A DNA stretch of 54,072 nt from J038 sp034437535 (GTDB lineage Bacteria; Chloroflexota; Anaerolineae; Aggregatilineales; Phototrophicaceae), in contig DAOTTZ010000112.1 of NCBI GenBank assembly GCA_034437535.1, positions 1-54,072 of the forward strand. Reading direction: 5' to 3'. Made by a program: the position numbers and the translations under genes. Under the pieces are notes generated by a model. It saw only the letters and a list, made by a program, of their open reading frames with translations, did not search any database and was not told the origin of the DNA. Numbering within the stretch: position 1 is the stretch's first letter; each line of letters begins with the position of its first letter. Below are positions 25,590 to 33,921 of this stretch, piece after piece.

Positions 25590-26969
25590 ATGAGTAGAAA
25601 ATTACTGAGCTTAACCATCATCTTATCGCTTTTGATGGTGTCCGTCAGCGTGGTTTTCGCGCAGGACGACGACGACGAAGAATTCGACATCATGGCCCTG
25701 ATAGAAGCGGGCGATGAGCGTTTCAGCTTCGACGTGCTGGATAACTACGAGGGCCTGGGCCTGGAAGGTACTGAAGTAACCATCTTCGGTGCATTCGTTG
25801 ACGCCGACGCTGAGCGTTTTGAACAGGCAATCCTCCCCTTCGAGGAAACCACCGGTATTGAAGTCAACTACGAAGGATCTGGTGACTTTGAGACACTCGT
25901 TCGTGTGCGCGTTGAGGGTGATGACGCCCCCGACATTGCCGCCTTCCCGCAACCGGGCCTGTTCCAGGACCTGGCGGATGCCGCGGTGCCGGTGACCGAA
26001 GAAATCGCCACTATCATGAACGAAGAATTTGACGCTGGTTGGGTGAACCTGTCCACAGTGGACGGCGAACTTAAGGCCATTGTTTATCGCGCCAACGTCA
26101 AGAGCCTGGTGTGGTACAACCCGACTCAGTTCGACGCTTTCGGCTATGAAATCCCGGAAACATGGGACGAACTGCTGGAACTGAGCGACCTGATGGTCGA
26201 TGATGGTTACACCCCCTGGTGCATCGGCATTGAAAGCTCGGATGCGACCGGTTGGGTCGTGACCGACTGGGTCGAGGACATCCTGCTCCGCACGGCCCCG
26301 CCGGAAGTGTATGATGACTGGGTAAACAACGACATTCCGTTCAACGATCCGGAAATCGTTGAAGCCCTGGATCTGGCCGCTACGATCTTCAAAGATAACG
26401 TAGACGACTATGTATTCGGTGGTACCGACGGCATCCTGACGACTCCGTTCGGCGACTCCCCGGCAGGGTTATTCCCGGCTGAAGGCGAAGATCCGAATTG
26501 CTTCCTGCATCGTCAGGCTAGCTTCATCCCGGCTTTCTTCCCGGATGGCGTAGAGATTGCGGAAGATGGGGACGCCTGGGCGTTCTACTTCCCGGCCATT
26601 GAAGAAGAATTCGGTGAGCCAGTGCTGACCGCTGGCGACGTGTTCGCGCCGTTTGATGATCGCCCAGAAGTAATGGCGACTCTGCAATATCTGGCCGAAC
26701 CGCTTTCGCAGGAAATCTGGGCCGCCCAGGGTGGGTTCGTCGCGCCGAATAGCACGGCCAGCCTGGAAGTCTACCCGACTGACCTGGATCTCTTCTATGC
26801 GGAACTGCTGGTTAACGCTGACGTTACCCGTTTCGACGCCTCCGACTTGATGCCGGGTGCGATTGGTGCTGGTGCGTGGTGGAGCGCAGCGGTTGAGTGG
26901 GTTGACGGTGCTTCTACCGAAGATGCTCTCGCGTCCGTCGAAGAAGCCTGGCAGAACCTGGAGCAATAA
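25590..26969 (+). CDS. Sugar (alpha-glucoside-type) ABC transporter substrate-binding protein
   Basis: 459 residues, a family-1 extracellular solute-binding protein. The signal peptide (about 1-24) ends VFAQ, followed by an acidic stretch. There is no lipobox cysteine, unusual for a Gram-positive-type cell, where these proteins are normally lipid-anchored. Body motifs are GAFVDADAERFEQAILPFEETTG, APDIAAFPQPG, and the aromatic WYNPTQFDAFGYEIPETWDEL. The nearby trehalose synthase suggests maltose or trehalose as ligand. A hairpin after the gene may raise its level over the permeases. Confidence 0.88.
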   Translation: MSRKLLSLTIILSLLMVSVSVVFAQDDDDEEFDIMALIEAGDERFSFDVLDNYEGLGLEGTEVTIFGAFVDADAERFEQAILPFEETTGIEVNYEGSGDFETLVRVRVEGDDAPDIAAFPQPGLFQDLADAAVPVTEEIATIMNEEFDAGWVNLSTVDGELKAIVYRANVKSLVWYNPTQFDAFGYEIPETWDELLELSDLMVDDGYTPWCIGIESSDATGWVVTDWVEDILLRTAPPEVYDDWVNNDIPFNDPEIVEALDLAATIFKDNVDDYVFGGTDGILTTPFGDSPAGLFPAEGEDPNCFLHRQASFIPAFFPDGVEIAEDGDAWAFYFPAIEEEFGEPVLTAGDVFAPFDDRPEVMATLQYLAEPLSQEIWAAQGGFVAPNSTASLEVYPTDLDLFYAELLVNADVTRFDASDLMPGAIGAGAWWSAAVEWVDGASTEDALASVEEAWQNLEQ

Positions 26970-26995
26970 ACCGGTTTTCTGACACCATAAGCTTA

Positions 26996-27038
26996 AAGAG
27001 GCGGAGCACTCGTTCAGGCGGATGTTTCCGCCTCTTTG
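26996..27038 (+). terminator. Intercistronic hairpin after the binding-protein gene
   Basis: AAAGAGGCGGA (26996-27006) and TCCGCCTCTTT (27028-27038), 11-bp perfect arms and a 21-nt loop with little T tract behind it. A partial terminator or mRNA stabiliser between binding protein and permeases is common in such operons. Confidence 0.65.
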
Positions 27039-27072
27039 CTTAACAAGGGGGACTAACTAGGAGTTATTCACA

Positions 27073-28473
27073 ATGTTTGAACAGGTATTTAATGCAATTT
27101 TAGCCATCACGATGGGCGTTGGGGGGATGCTACTTTACTATTTTGGCACCAACGCAATCCTGGAACGCACTGGCGACGAATTCAAGCAACGGGTGCGCCC
27201 CTGGCTTTTCGTCATTCCGGCCCTGGCCGTATTGGGCGCGTTCCTCATCTTCCCGGCACTTAACACGCTGTATCTGAGCTTTACGGACGATAACCCGCGC
27301 ACGGATGTCGAAATTCGTATGCCAGCGCAATTTGAAGACAACATCCGCCAGGAGATTGAAGTCCGGCGGAACGGAACCGTCAACGAAATTCAGCCAGACG
27401 GTGATTTTATCATCGTTGATGGCGTCATCCGTGAACAGCAGATCGTCACGGTAAATGAATTCATCCGTGAGCTGGGTGCAGATAGCCCAGTCGTTTACTT
27501 TACTTATGTTGACGGCGAAGCAAACGTCCGCTATTCACCAGAATTGGAAGAAGCCTTGCAGGGTGTGATCGCCGATTTGGGTGTTGAATTCCCACAGCCC
27601 ACCCCACGTGAGGATCTATTAAACGTGGTCGTCGCCATTGATGACGATCAGGTCGATACCCTGGCGGGTGGCATCGAGACGATTGGCGGTGAGGATACAC
27701 TCGCGGCCTCGCTCTCTGCGGGGGGCCAGCAATTCTTCGTGCTTGATAATTACGAGTGGGCCTTTACTGACCCGGAAATGCTGGAGTCATTCGGCAACAA
27801 CATCCTCTGGTTGATCCTGGTTCCAACGCTCAGTACGGCGATAGGTCTTATTATTGCGGTACTGGCTGACCGGGTGAAATGGGAAAGCCTGGCAAAAGCC
27901 CTGATCTTCCTGCCGATGGCGATTTCATTCGTCGGTGCGAGTGTCATCTGGCGGTTTATTTACTTCTACCGCGCCCCTGGGGAGGAACAGATCGGCTTGC
28001 TCAATGCGGCAGTCACCGGGATCGGTGCCGAGCCGGTGGCCTGGTTGACCGTCAACCCGGTCAACAACATTGCGTTGATCGTCATCCTGATCTGGATCCA
28101 GACCGGGTTCGCGATGGTGCTACTTTCCGCCGCGCTTAAGGCCGTGCCAGATGAGACGATTGAAGCGGCCCGCATTGACGGGGCCAGCGAACCACGTATT
28201 TTCTTCAACATCATCATCCCGCAGATCACCAGCACCATTGCTGTTGTGATGACGACGATCATCATCCTGGTGCTTAAGGTCTTCGATATTCCCTACGTGA
28301 TGACCAGTGGTGAATTCGGGACGCAGGTGTTGGCGAATGTGATGTACGAGCAGATGTTTGGCGTCGGTGACTTCCCGCGTGGGAGTGTGGTCGCCATTAT
28401 CCTGATGGTTGCGGTGCTACCGGTGATGTACATCAACATCCGCCGCTTCCGTAGAGAGGAGGCCTTCCGCTAA
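27073..28473 (+). CDS. Sugar ABC transporter permease, MalF type, with loop insertion
   Basis: 466 residues. Two N-terminal membrane helices (about 8-28 and 43-70) lead to a soluble segment at about 76-220 with no membrane helix. Then comes the standard permease core, from FVLDNYEWAFTDPEML. The EAA coupling loop is read as EAARIDGASEPRIFFNIIIPQI, split here as EAARIDGASEP and RIFFNIIIPQI. The soluble insertion is in the first extracytoplasmic loop, not the later position of E. coli MalF P2. Its stop overlaps the next start as TAATG. Confidence 0.88.
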   Translation: MFEQVFNAILAITMGVGGMLLYYFGTNAILERTGDEFKQRVRPWLFVIPALAVLGAFLIFPALNTLYLSFTDDNPRTDVEIRMPAQFEDNIRQEIEVRRNGTVNEIQPDGDFIIVDGVIREQQIVTVNEFIRELGADSPVVYFTYVDGEANVRYSPELEEALQGVIADLGVEFPQPTPREDLLNVVVAIDDDQVDTLAGGIETIGGEDTLAASLSAGGQQFFVLDNYEWAFTDPEMLESFGNNILWLILVPTLSTAIGLIIAVLADRVKWESLAKALIFLPMAISFVGASVIWRFIYFYRAPGEEQIGLLNAAVTGIGAEPVAWLTVNPVNNIALIVILIWIQTGFAMVLLSAALKAVPDETIEAARIDGASEPRIFFNIIIPQITSTIAVVMTTIIILVLKVFDIPYVMTSGEFGTQVLANVMYEQMFGVGDFPRGSVVAIILMVAVLPVMYINIRRFRREEAFR

Positions 28474-30929
28474 TGGCTACGGTAAACAAAGAACTCAAGT
28501 ACAACGGCACACAAAAGTCGTTTATCAGCATCATCCTGGAGCGCACACTGGGCAATACGCTGGTGCAGGTCGCGCTGGTGATTATCTGTGTGTTGTGGAG
28601 CCTGCCGACGGTCGGCCTGTTTATCAGTTCCTTCCGTACAGAAAATGACATCAACACCAGTGGTTGGTGGACGTTCCTGGGCGGGGCTGGTGATGTCACC
28701 TTTAGTCAAGGCATTACTGTCATCCCGCCGGATACAGAAGACGCTGACCTGGGCCGTTCGACGGCGACCGCTGGCAATACCGTCGCGGTTCTTAACGGGC
28801 GTAATACCTTTAGCGATCAACTGCCGCAGACCGATGTCAGCAGTTTTCTGATCGAATCCGTCGCCGGTCGCATCACTCTGGAAGACTTTAACCAAGTTGT
28901 TACCATCCCCGATGTGGGCGAAGTCGAAGTCTTCATCGATCAAATCGAGGCGACACCCATTCGACGGCAGGTGTTCGAAGGGGACATTATCATTACCTCC
29001 GGTGAACTAGGCACCGAGCTACCGCAGACGGTCGCCTATCAGGTGGTGGATGCTGATGGCAATGAACTGGAAACTGGTGAAGTTGAAATTTCCGATTTCA
29101 ACACAGATGTTGGCATCGGTGATGAATACGGCGCGATCCGGTTAGAAGTTGCCGAAGCCCGCGCAGACTTCACCCCCGCCAGTGGCTTCGAAGATAACTT
29201 TGCCATCATCGACCGCGTAGGAACCAACCTGCCAGCCGATGTAAACTTCCAGATCTCACCGGTGGATGACAATCTTGTCAGTGGTGAGGCGGGTAACCAA
29301 GTGGATGTGTCGGCTTTCGGGACACTGGTCATCAACGCCGATGGAAGCTATGAAGCCATCCCACAGAGTGATTTCGCCTCAGCGGTCAACGCGGGTTACA
29401 CCAGTGAAGAAGAGAATTACACGCTGACGATCTACGCGAATAGCCGGCTCCTCAGCGAATCACCAAGTGGCGTGCCAAGTGCCGCTATTGAAAGTTACGG
29501 TATTACGCGGGTCAGCAACACCACGACAGTTGAAGCCTTTGATGAACCGGTGACGATTGCCGGTGTCGGGGATCTGGTCGTCACGGAAGATGGCGAGTAT
29601 GAATTCACCCCGGCGGAGGGTTTCGGCGGCGTCTTCCAGGCCAGTGTAGATGTTGAAGACGGCCAGGAAGGGCCGTTTGAAGTCGGCTACACAATCGAAG
29701 GCTTAGAGGCGGTCGAAGGCTCGGTCGAGATCGGCCTGTTGGAAGATGACATCGAGATCGAAGCCTATGGTGAACCTATTGAACTGGATGATGGCATCGG
29801 TACGTTGGTGGTGCAAGAAAACGGTGACTTTGAGTTTACCCCCGGTGAGGATTACCCCGGCACCGCCGATGATTTCGAATTCGAGATCCCGGCAGAGGCC
29901 GGTGAAGAGCTACCCTTTGACGCCATCTACCGCTATGTGCCATATGGTGAGCGGTTGAACCTGACCGTTGCCTTTGCCTTTGTCGATCAAAATGGTGAGC
30001 TGACCGTCGAACCGCGTGGTGCCACCACCGAAATTGACGCCAGCATCGAAGGCGATGTGACCGATTTACCGTTTACCATCAATTATACCGCCATCCGCAC
30101 CAGTGGCCGGTTGGTGAATGTCGAAGCCGGTGAGACGACGATTGTTCCTGGCTTTGGAGAATTAACCGTTAATGCCGATAGCAGTTACACTATGTCGCCC
30201 AACGATGATTTCGTCGGTGAGATCGACTATGTCTACACGGTACAGAATCCGTTCGTCACGCTCGATAACTATCAGTTCGTGCTGACGGAAGACCAGATGG
30301 ACATCGCGTTCTTGAACAGTCTGACGGTCTCCATCCCGGCCACTATCATCCCGATTGCGATTGCGGCCTTCGCGGCTTATGCCTTCGCCTGGATGGACTT
30401 CCCCGGCAGACAGTGGTTGTTCATCACGGTGGTCGGCTTGATGGTAGTGCCGCTACAGGTGGCCTTCATCCCTCTGCTGGAAATCTACACTGACCTCCAA
30501 TTGAACGGATCGTTCGTTGGGTTGTGGCTAGCTCATACCGGCTTCGGTATGCCGCTGGCGGTGTTCCTCTTACGGAACTACATCGCCGGCTTACCGCGTG
30601 AGTTGATCGAGTCTGCCGCGATTGACGGTGCCTCGCACTTCACCATCTTCTTGCGGCTGGTTCTCCCGCTTTCGGTTCCAGCGTTGGCGTCGTTTGCCAT
30701 TTTCCAGTTCCTGTGGGTGTGGAATGACCTGCTGGTGGCGTTGGTCTTCCTCGGTGATGAGCCGGTGGTGACCTCTCGCTTGTCGGAAATGGTCGGGTCA
30801 CGCGGGCAGGACTGGTTCGTGTTGACGGCTGGCGCGTTTATCTCCATGACGATCCCGCTGATCGTGTTCTTCTCGCTCCAGCGCTACTTCGTGCGTGGTT
30901 TGCTGGCTGGTTCGGTCAAGGGCGGTTGA
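28473..30929 (+). CDS. Sugar ABC transporter permease, MalG type, with ~525-residue Ig/cadherin-like insertion
   Basis: 818 residues; MalG-type permeases are usually about 280. Membrane helix 1 (about 30-52) and the conserved SSFRTENDINTSGWWTFL precede residues 71-595, which have no membrane helix. At 596 the normal sequence resumes (TLDNYQFVL), with the EAA loop LIESAAIDGASHFTIFLRL and the usual C-terminus. The insertion holds at least five beta modules marked by GxGxLVVxxDGxYEFTP-type cores: near 220, 282, 364, 441 and 560. The reading frame is intact, so it is a real in-frame insertion outside the membrane. No ATPase gene follows. Confidence 0.88.
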   Translation: MATVNKELKYNGTQKSFISIILERTLGNTLVQVALVIICVLWSLPTVGLFISSFRTENDINTSGWWTFLGGAGDVTFSQGITVIPPDTEDADLGRSTATAGNTVAVLNGRNTFSDQLPQTDVSSFLIESVAGRITLEDFNQVVTIPDVGEVEVFIDQIEATPIRRQVFEGDIIITSGELGTELPQTVAYQVVDADGNELETGEVEISDFNTDVGIGDEYGAIRLEVAEARADFTPASGFEDNFAIIDRVGTNLPADVNFQISPVDDNLVSGEAGNQVDVSAFGTLVINADGSYEAIPQSDFASAVNAGYTSEEENYTLTIYANSRLLSESPSGVPSAAIESYGITRVSNTTTVEAFDEPVTIAGVGDLVVTEDGEYEFTPAEGFGGVFQASVDVEDGQEGPFEVGYTIEGLEAVEGSVEIGLLEDDIEIEAYGEPIELDDGIGTLVVQENGDFEFTPGEDYPGTADDFEFEIPAEAGEELPFDAIYRYVPYGERLNLTVAFAFVDQNGELTVEPRGATTEIDASIEGDVTDLPFTINYTAIRTSGRLVNVEAGETTIVPGFGELTVNADSSYTMSPNDDFVGEIDYVYTVQNPFVTLDNYQFVLTEDQMDIAFLNSLTVSIPATIIPIAIAAFAAYAFAWMDFPGRQWLFITVVGLMVVPLQVAFIPLLEIYTDLQLNGSFVGLWLAHTGFGMPLAVFLLRNYIAGLPRELIESAAIDGASHFTIFLRLVLPLSVPALASFAIFQFLWVWNDLLVALVFLGDEPVVTSRLSEMVGSRGQDWFVLTAGAFISMTIPLIVFFSLQRYFVRGLLAGSVKGG

Positions 30930-30938
30930 TTTTCAGCC

Positions 30939-30967
30939 TGAACAAGTACCCTACACCTTAGTACAAT
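30939..30967 (+). promoter_or_regulatory. Candidate promoter of the trehalose synthase gene
   Basis: TGAACA (30939-30944), a 17-bp spacer, TACAAT (30962-30967). The predicted start falls at the front of the terminator hairpin, so the treS message would begin with that stem. Confidence 0.45.
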
Positions 30968-30997
30968 ACCCGGTGAGATAACTCGCCGGGTTTTTTT
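30968..30997 (+). terminator. Intrinsic terminator after the permease operon
   Basis: A ten-pair stem, ACCCGGTGAG (30968-30977) with CTCGCCGGGT (30982-30991, one U-G pair), with an ATAA loop and a run of seven T. A strong stop for the permease transcript. Confidence 0.85.
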
Positions 30998-31012
30998 ATA
31001 CATGGAGGCACT

Positions 31013-32608
31013 GTGAACTGGTACGAAAACGCAATTTTTTATGAATTATATCCGCGTGCATTTGCCGATGGCAACGGTGATGGTTACGGTGATTTCATCG
31101 GCTTACGAAGCCGGCTGGATTATCTGGAATGGCTCGGCATTGATTGCATCTGGATGACCCCGGTTTATCCGTCTCCCCTGCGGGATGACGGGTATGATGT
31201 TTCTAGCTATTATGGCATTGATAGCATGTACGGCCTGATGGAAGACTTTAAGCTGACGGTAGACGAGATCCACCGGCGCGGCATGCGTTTGATCCTCGAC
31301 CTGGTGGTTAATCATACCTCAGATTTACATCCCTGGTTTGTGGAAGCTCGCCGGAGTAAAGACTCTCCGTTGCGTGATTATTACGTATGGACCACCGACC
31401 CGGAGAAATACAAAGACGCCCGCATCATCTTCCTGGATACCGAAGAGAGCAACTGGGCTTACGATGAATACAGCGGTGAATATTACTGGCACCGTTTTTA
31501 CAGTAACCAGCCAGACCTCAACTATGATAACCCCAAAGTCCGTGAGGAGATGATCAAAATTGTCGATTACTGGCTGGAAATGGGCATTGACGGCTTCCGG
31601 GTGGATGCAGTGCCCTACCTCTACGAACGGGAAGGCACCTCGTGCGAAAACCTGCCGGAAACCCACCAGTTCGTCAAGGAATTGCGCCAGTTCGTCGATG
31701 AAAAGTACCCCGGTACGCTACTTCTGGCGGAGGCGAACCAGTGGCCGCAAGATCTTCTGCCCTACTTTGGCGGCGGGCGAGAGTTCCAGATGTGCTTTCA
31801 CTTCCCGTTGATGCCGCGCATGTTCATGTCGGTAGCACGCCAAGATCGTCAGAGTGTAGTCGATATTCTGGCCGATACCCCGCCGATCCCGGAAGGATGC
31901 CAGTGGGCCACGTTCCTGCGCAATCACGACGAGTTGACGTTGGAAATGGTTACCGAAGAAGATCGCCAGTTCATGTGGGATTTTTATGCCAAAGAGCCGC
32001 GCCAGCGGCTGAACCTGGGCATCCGGCGGCGGCTGGCCCCCTTATTGGATGGTGACCGGCGTAAGATCGAGTTGATGTATTCGTTGTTGCTCACGCTCCC
32101 AGGGGCACCGGTGCTTTACTACGGTGACGAGATCGGCATGGGCGATAACATTTCGCTGGAAGATCGCAACGGGGTCCGCACCCCGATGCAATGGAACGAT
32201 GGCGAAAACGGCGGTTTTTCCACCGCGCCGATTGAGCATCTGTATTCCCCGCTGGTGAGTGGGCCGGATTACGGTTATGGTACGGTCAATACGCTGGTGC
32301 AAGAGATCACCCCGCAATCACTGTTGCACACCATCCGCGATATGATCCACGTCCGGCGAGATTTGCAAATGCTCCCCAGCGGTCGCTTGATGTGGTTGGA
32401 TCATCTCCCTCAGCATTTGATGTGCTTCCGCCGGGAAAATGATTACGGTCGCTTCCTGGGTTTGCATAATCTGTCGGAAGATGAGGTTGAGATCGACCTG
32501 CCAGACGACGAACAATTTATCGATGTCCTGAACGACGAAAGCGACATCGAAACGACTGCCGTCACCTTGCGCCCCTATGGTTATCGCTGGTTGCGCTATA
32601 TCGATTAG
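31013..32608 (+). CDS. treS: Trehalose synthase (maltose alpha-D-glucosyltransferase), GH13
   Basis: 531 residues. The GH13 barrel carries LDLVVNHTS, the nucleophile Asp in GFRVDAVPYL, the acid Glu in LLLAEANQW and the transition-state Asp in FLRNHDELTLEM. NLGIRRRLAPLLDGDRRK and GMGDNISLEDRNGVRTPMQW are typical of TreS, which converts maltose to trehalose. A small C-terminal beta domain ends the protein; no maltokinase domain is fused. A GTG start at 31013 is set by GGAGG at 31004-31008; the nearby ATG at 31002 is soon stopped. Next to a maltose-like ABC system it turns imported sugar into trehalose or the reverse. Confidence 0.92.
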   Translation: MNWYENAIFYELYPRAFADGNGDGYGDFIGLRSRLDYLEWLGIDCIWMTPVYPSPLRDDGYDVSSYYGIDSMYGLMEDFKLTVDEIHRRGMRLILDLVVNHTSDLHPWFVEARRSKDSPLRDYYVWTTDPEKYKDARIIFLDTEESNWAYDEYSGEYYWHRFYSNQPDLNYDNPKVREEMIKIVDYWLEMGIDGFRVDAVPYLYEREGTSCENLPETHQFVKELRQFVDEKYPGTLLLAEANQWPQDLLPYFGGGREFQMCFHFPLMPRMFMSVARQDRQSVVDILADTPPIPEGCQWATFLRNHDELTLEMVTEEDRQFMWDFYAKEPRQRLNLGIRRRLAPLLDGDRRKIELMYSLLLTLPGAPVLYYGDEIGMGDNISLEDRNGVRTPMQWNDGENGGFSTAPIEHLYSPLVSGPDYGYGTVNTLVQEITPQSLLHTIRDMIHVRRDLQMLPSGRLMWLDHLPQHLMCFRRENDYGRFLGLHNLSEDEVEIDLPDDEQFIDVLNDESDIETTAVTLRPYGYRWLRYID

Positions 32609-32660
32609 ACCCAGCAGACAGACGGCATTCTTTGCACGCTAACGGAAAGAACATCAAACC

Positions 32661-33497
32661 ATGCCTACATACTGGGTGGGTCATCTTGCCATCGGCCTGA
32701 TTGCCGGCGTCGCATCCGGCATCTTCGGGATTGGCGGCGGGGTGATTATCGTCCCGGCGTTGATTATCTTCCTCGGCTTTACCGAAATCGAAGCGATTGC
32801 GACGTCTTTGGGAGCGTTGTTGTTGCCGGTTGGGATCTTCGCGGTGTTGGTCTATTATCGTGAGAATCTGCTTCGCATCCGGGATTCTGCACTGATCGCG
32901 TTCGGCTTGTTGACGACTGTTGCATTAGGGTCTTTAGGGGCGTTAGAACTGGAAGCCATCGACCCGAACTTACTCAAGCGGATTTACGGCTTATTTTTGG
33001 TGTATATCGGTTGGCGATTCCTGACACCGCTTGTGCTCTATGCAGAATGGCAGGCCCGGCGTGAGGCCGACACCACGCAAGAACTGGATGCTGTCATCGC
33101 AGATCAACAGGCCGCGCCAGAAGCCCTCACCGAACCGAATTATCCCTGGTGGGCGGTGTTGTTAGTCGGGCTGGTGGCCGGGGTTGCGTCCGGGTTGTTT
33201 GGCATCGGTGGCGGCGCGGTGATCGTCCCGGCGTTGACGGCGATCTTGCGCTACGATCCTAAGTTGGCGGTTGGCACCTCATTGGGTGCGTTGTTATTGC
33301 CGGTCGGCTTGCCGGGGGTGATCGTCTACCTGGAAAATGATGTGTTGAACCTGGCAGTGGCGGGCCTGGTGGCCTTCGGCCTGCTGGTGGGGGCGGTCTT
33401 CGGCGCAAGATTGGCGATTAACCTGCCATCACGCACCGTTAAACGATTGTATGGTGCATTTCTCATCGTGATCGCCGTGCGCTTCATCTTGTTCTAG
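32661..33497 (+). CDS. TSUP (TauE/SafE) family membrane exporter
   Basis: 278 residues, about eight helices in two homologous halves. Each half opens with the family motif: AGVASGIFGIGGGVIIVPAL near 13-32 and AGVASGLFGIGGGAVIVPAL near 172-191. Substrates in the family include sulfite, sulfoacetate and other organosulfur anions; none can be chosen here. A 50-residue soluble loop lies between the halves. Confidence 0.88.
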   Translation: MPTYWVGHLAIGLIAGVASGIFGIGGGVIIVPALIIFLGFTEIEAIATSLGALLLPVGIFAVLVYYRENLLRIRDSALIAFGLLTTVALGSLGALELEAIDPNLLKRIYGLFLVYIGWRFLTPLVLYAEWQARREADTTQELDAVIADQQAAPEALTEPNYPWWAVLLVGLVAGVASGLFGIGGGAVIVPALTAILRYDPKLAVGTSLGALLLPVGLPGVIVYLENDVLNLAVAGLVAFGLLVGAVFGARLAINLPSRTVKRLYGAFLIVIAVRFILF

Positions 33498-33609
33498 CAA
33501 TAGTTGGACAAAATTAACCCAACTCTTGCAATTCCATGACAACTTTATCAGGTCATATCCCGTACTATACTATATATATTATGATGAGTTTATCGAAATG
33601 TGACATCAT

Positions 33610-33819
33610 ATGGCCTTATCCTATAGTGGTCAATATCCTGCTGATCTCAAGGTGGGCAAGACACAGATCCGCTGTGAATGCCCGACCTGTGGTTCGGCGT
33701 CACATCTGACCTATGTTGGGGATCAGACGTGGCCGCCGCATGTCGCCCAGAAGCTCCAGATGCCGACAAAAGTGCATCTGTGGCGCTGTGAAATGTGCAA
33801 AACCACACTCACCCGGTAA
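33610..33819 (+). CDS. Small zinc-ribbon protein
   Basis: 69 residues. CECPTC (about 24-29) and CEMC (about 60-63) give a two-knuckle zinc ribbon; KVHLWRCEMCKTTLTR closes the fold. No named family. The AT-rich stretch upstream (33560-33585, TACTATATATATT-like) could hold its promoter. A hairpin follows. Small basic zinc ribbons often bind nucleic acid. Confidence 0.65.
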   Translation: MALSYSGQYPADLKVGKTQIRCECPTCGSASHLTYVGDQTWPPHVAQKLQMPTKVHLWRCEMCKTTLTR

Positions 33820-33826
33820 TGCTCAG

Positions 33827-33853
33827 GGGCATCATCACGCGATGATGATGCCC
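33827..33853 (+). terminator. Hairpin after the zinc-ribbon gene
   Basis: GGGCATCATCA (33827-33837), a 5-nt loop, TGATGATGCCC (33843-33853): perfect 11-bp arms. No T tract follows, so it may be a stabilising or weak terminating stem. Confidence 0.6.
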
Positions 33854-33921
33854 TGGCCCTAACGTCCCCCTGCCACTCCGCGTACAATAGATCTAAAACA
33901 CACCACAAAAAGGATGCTGGT

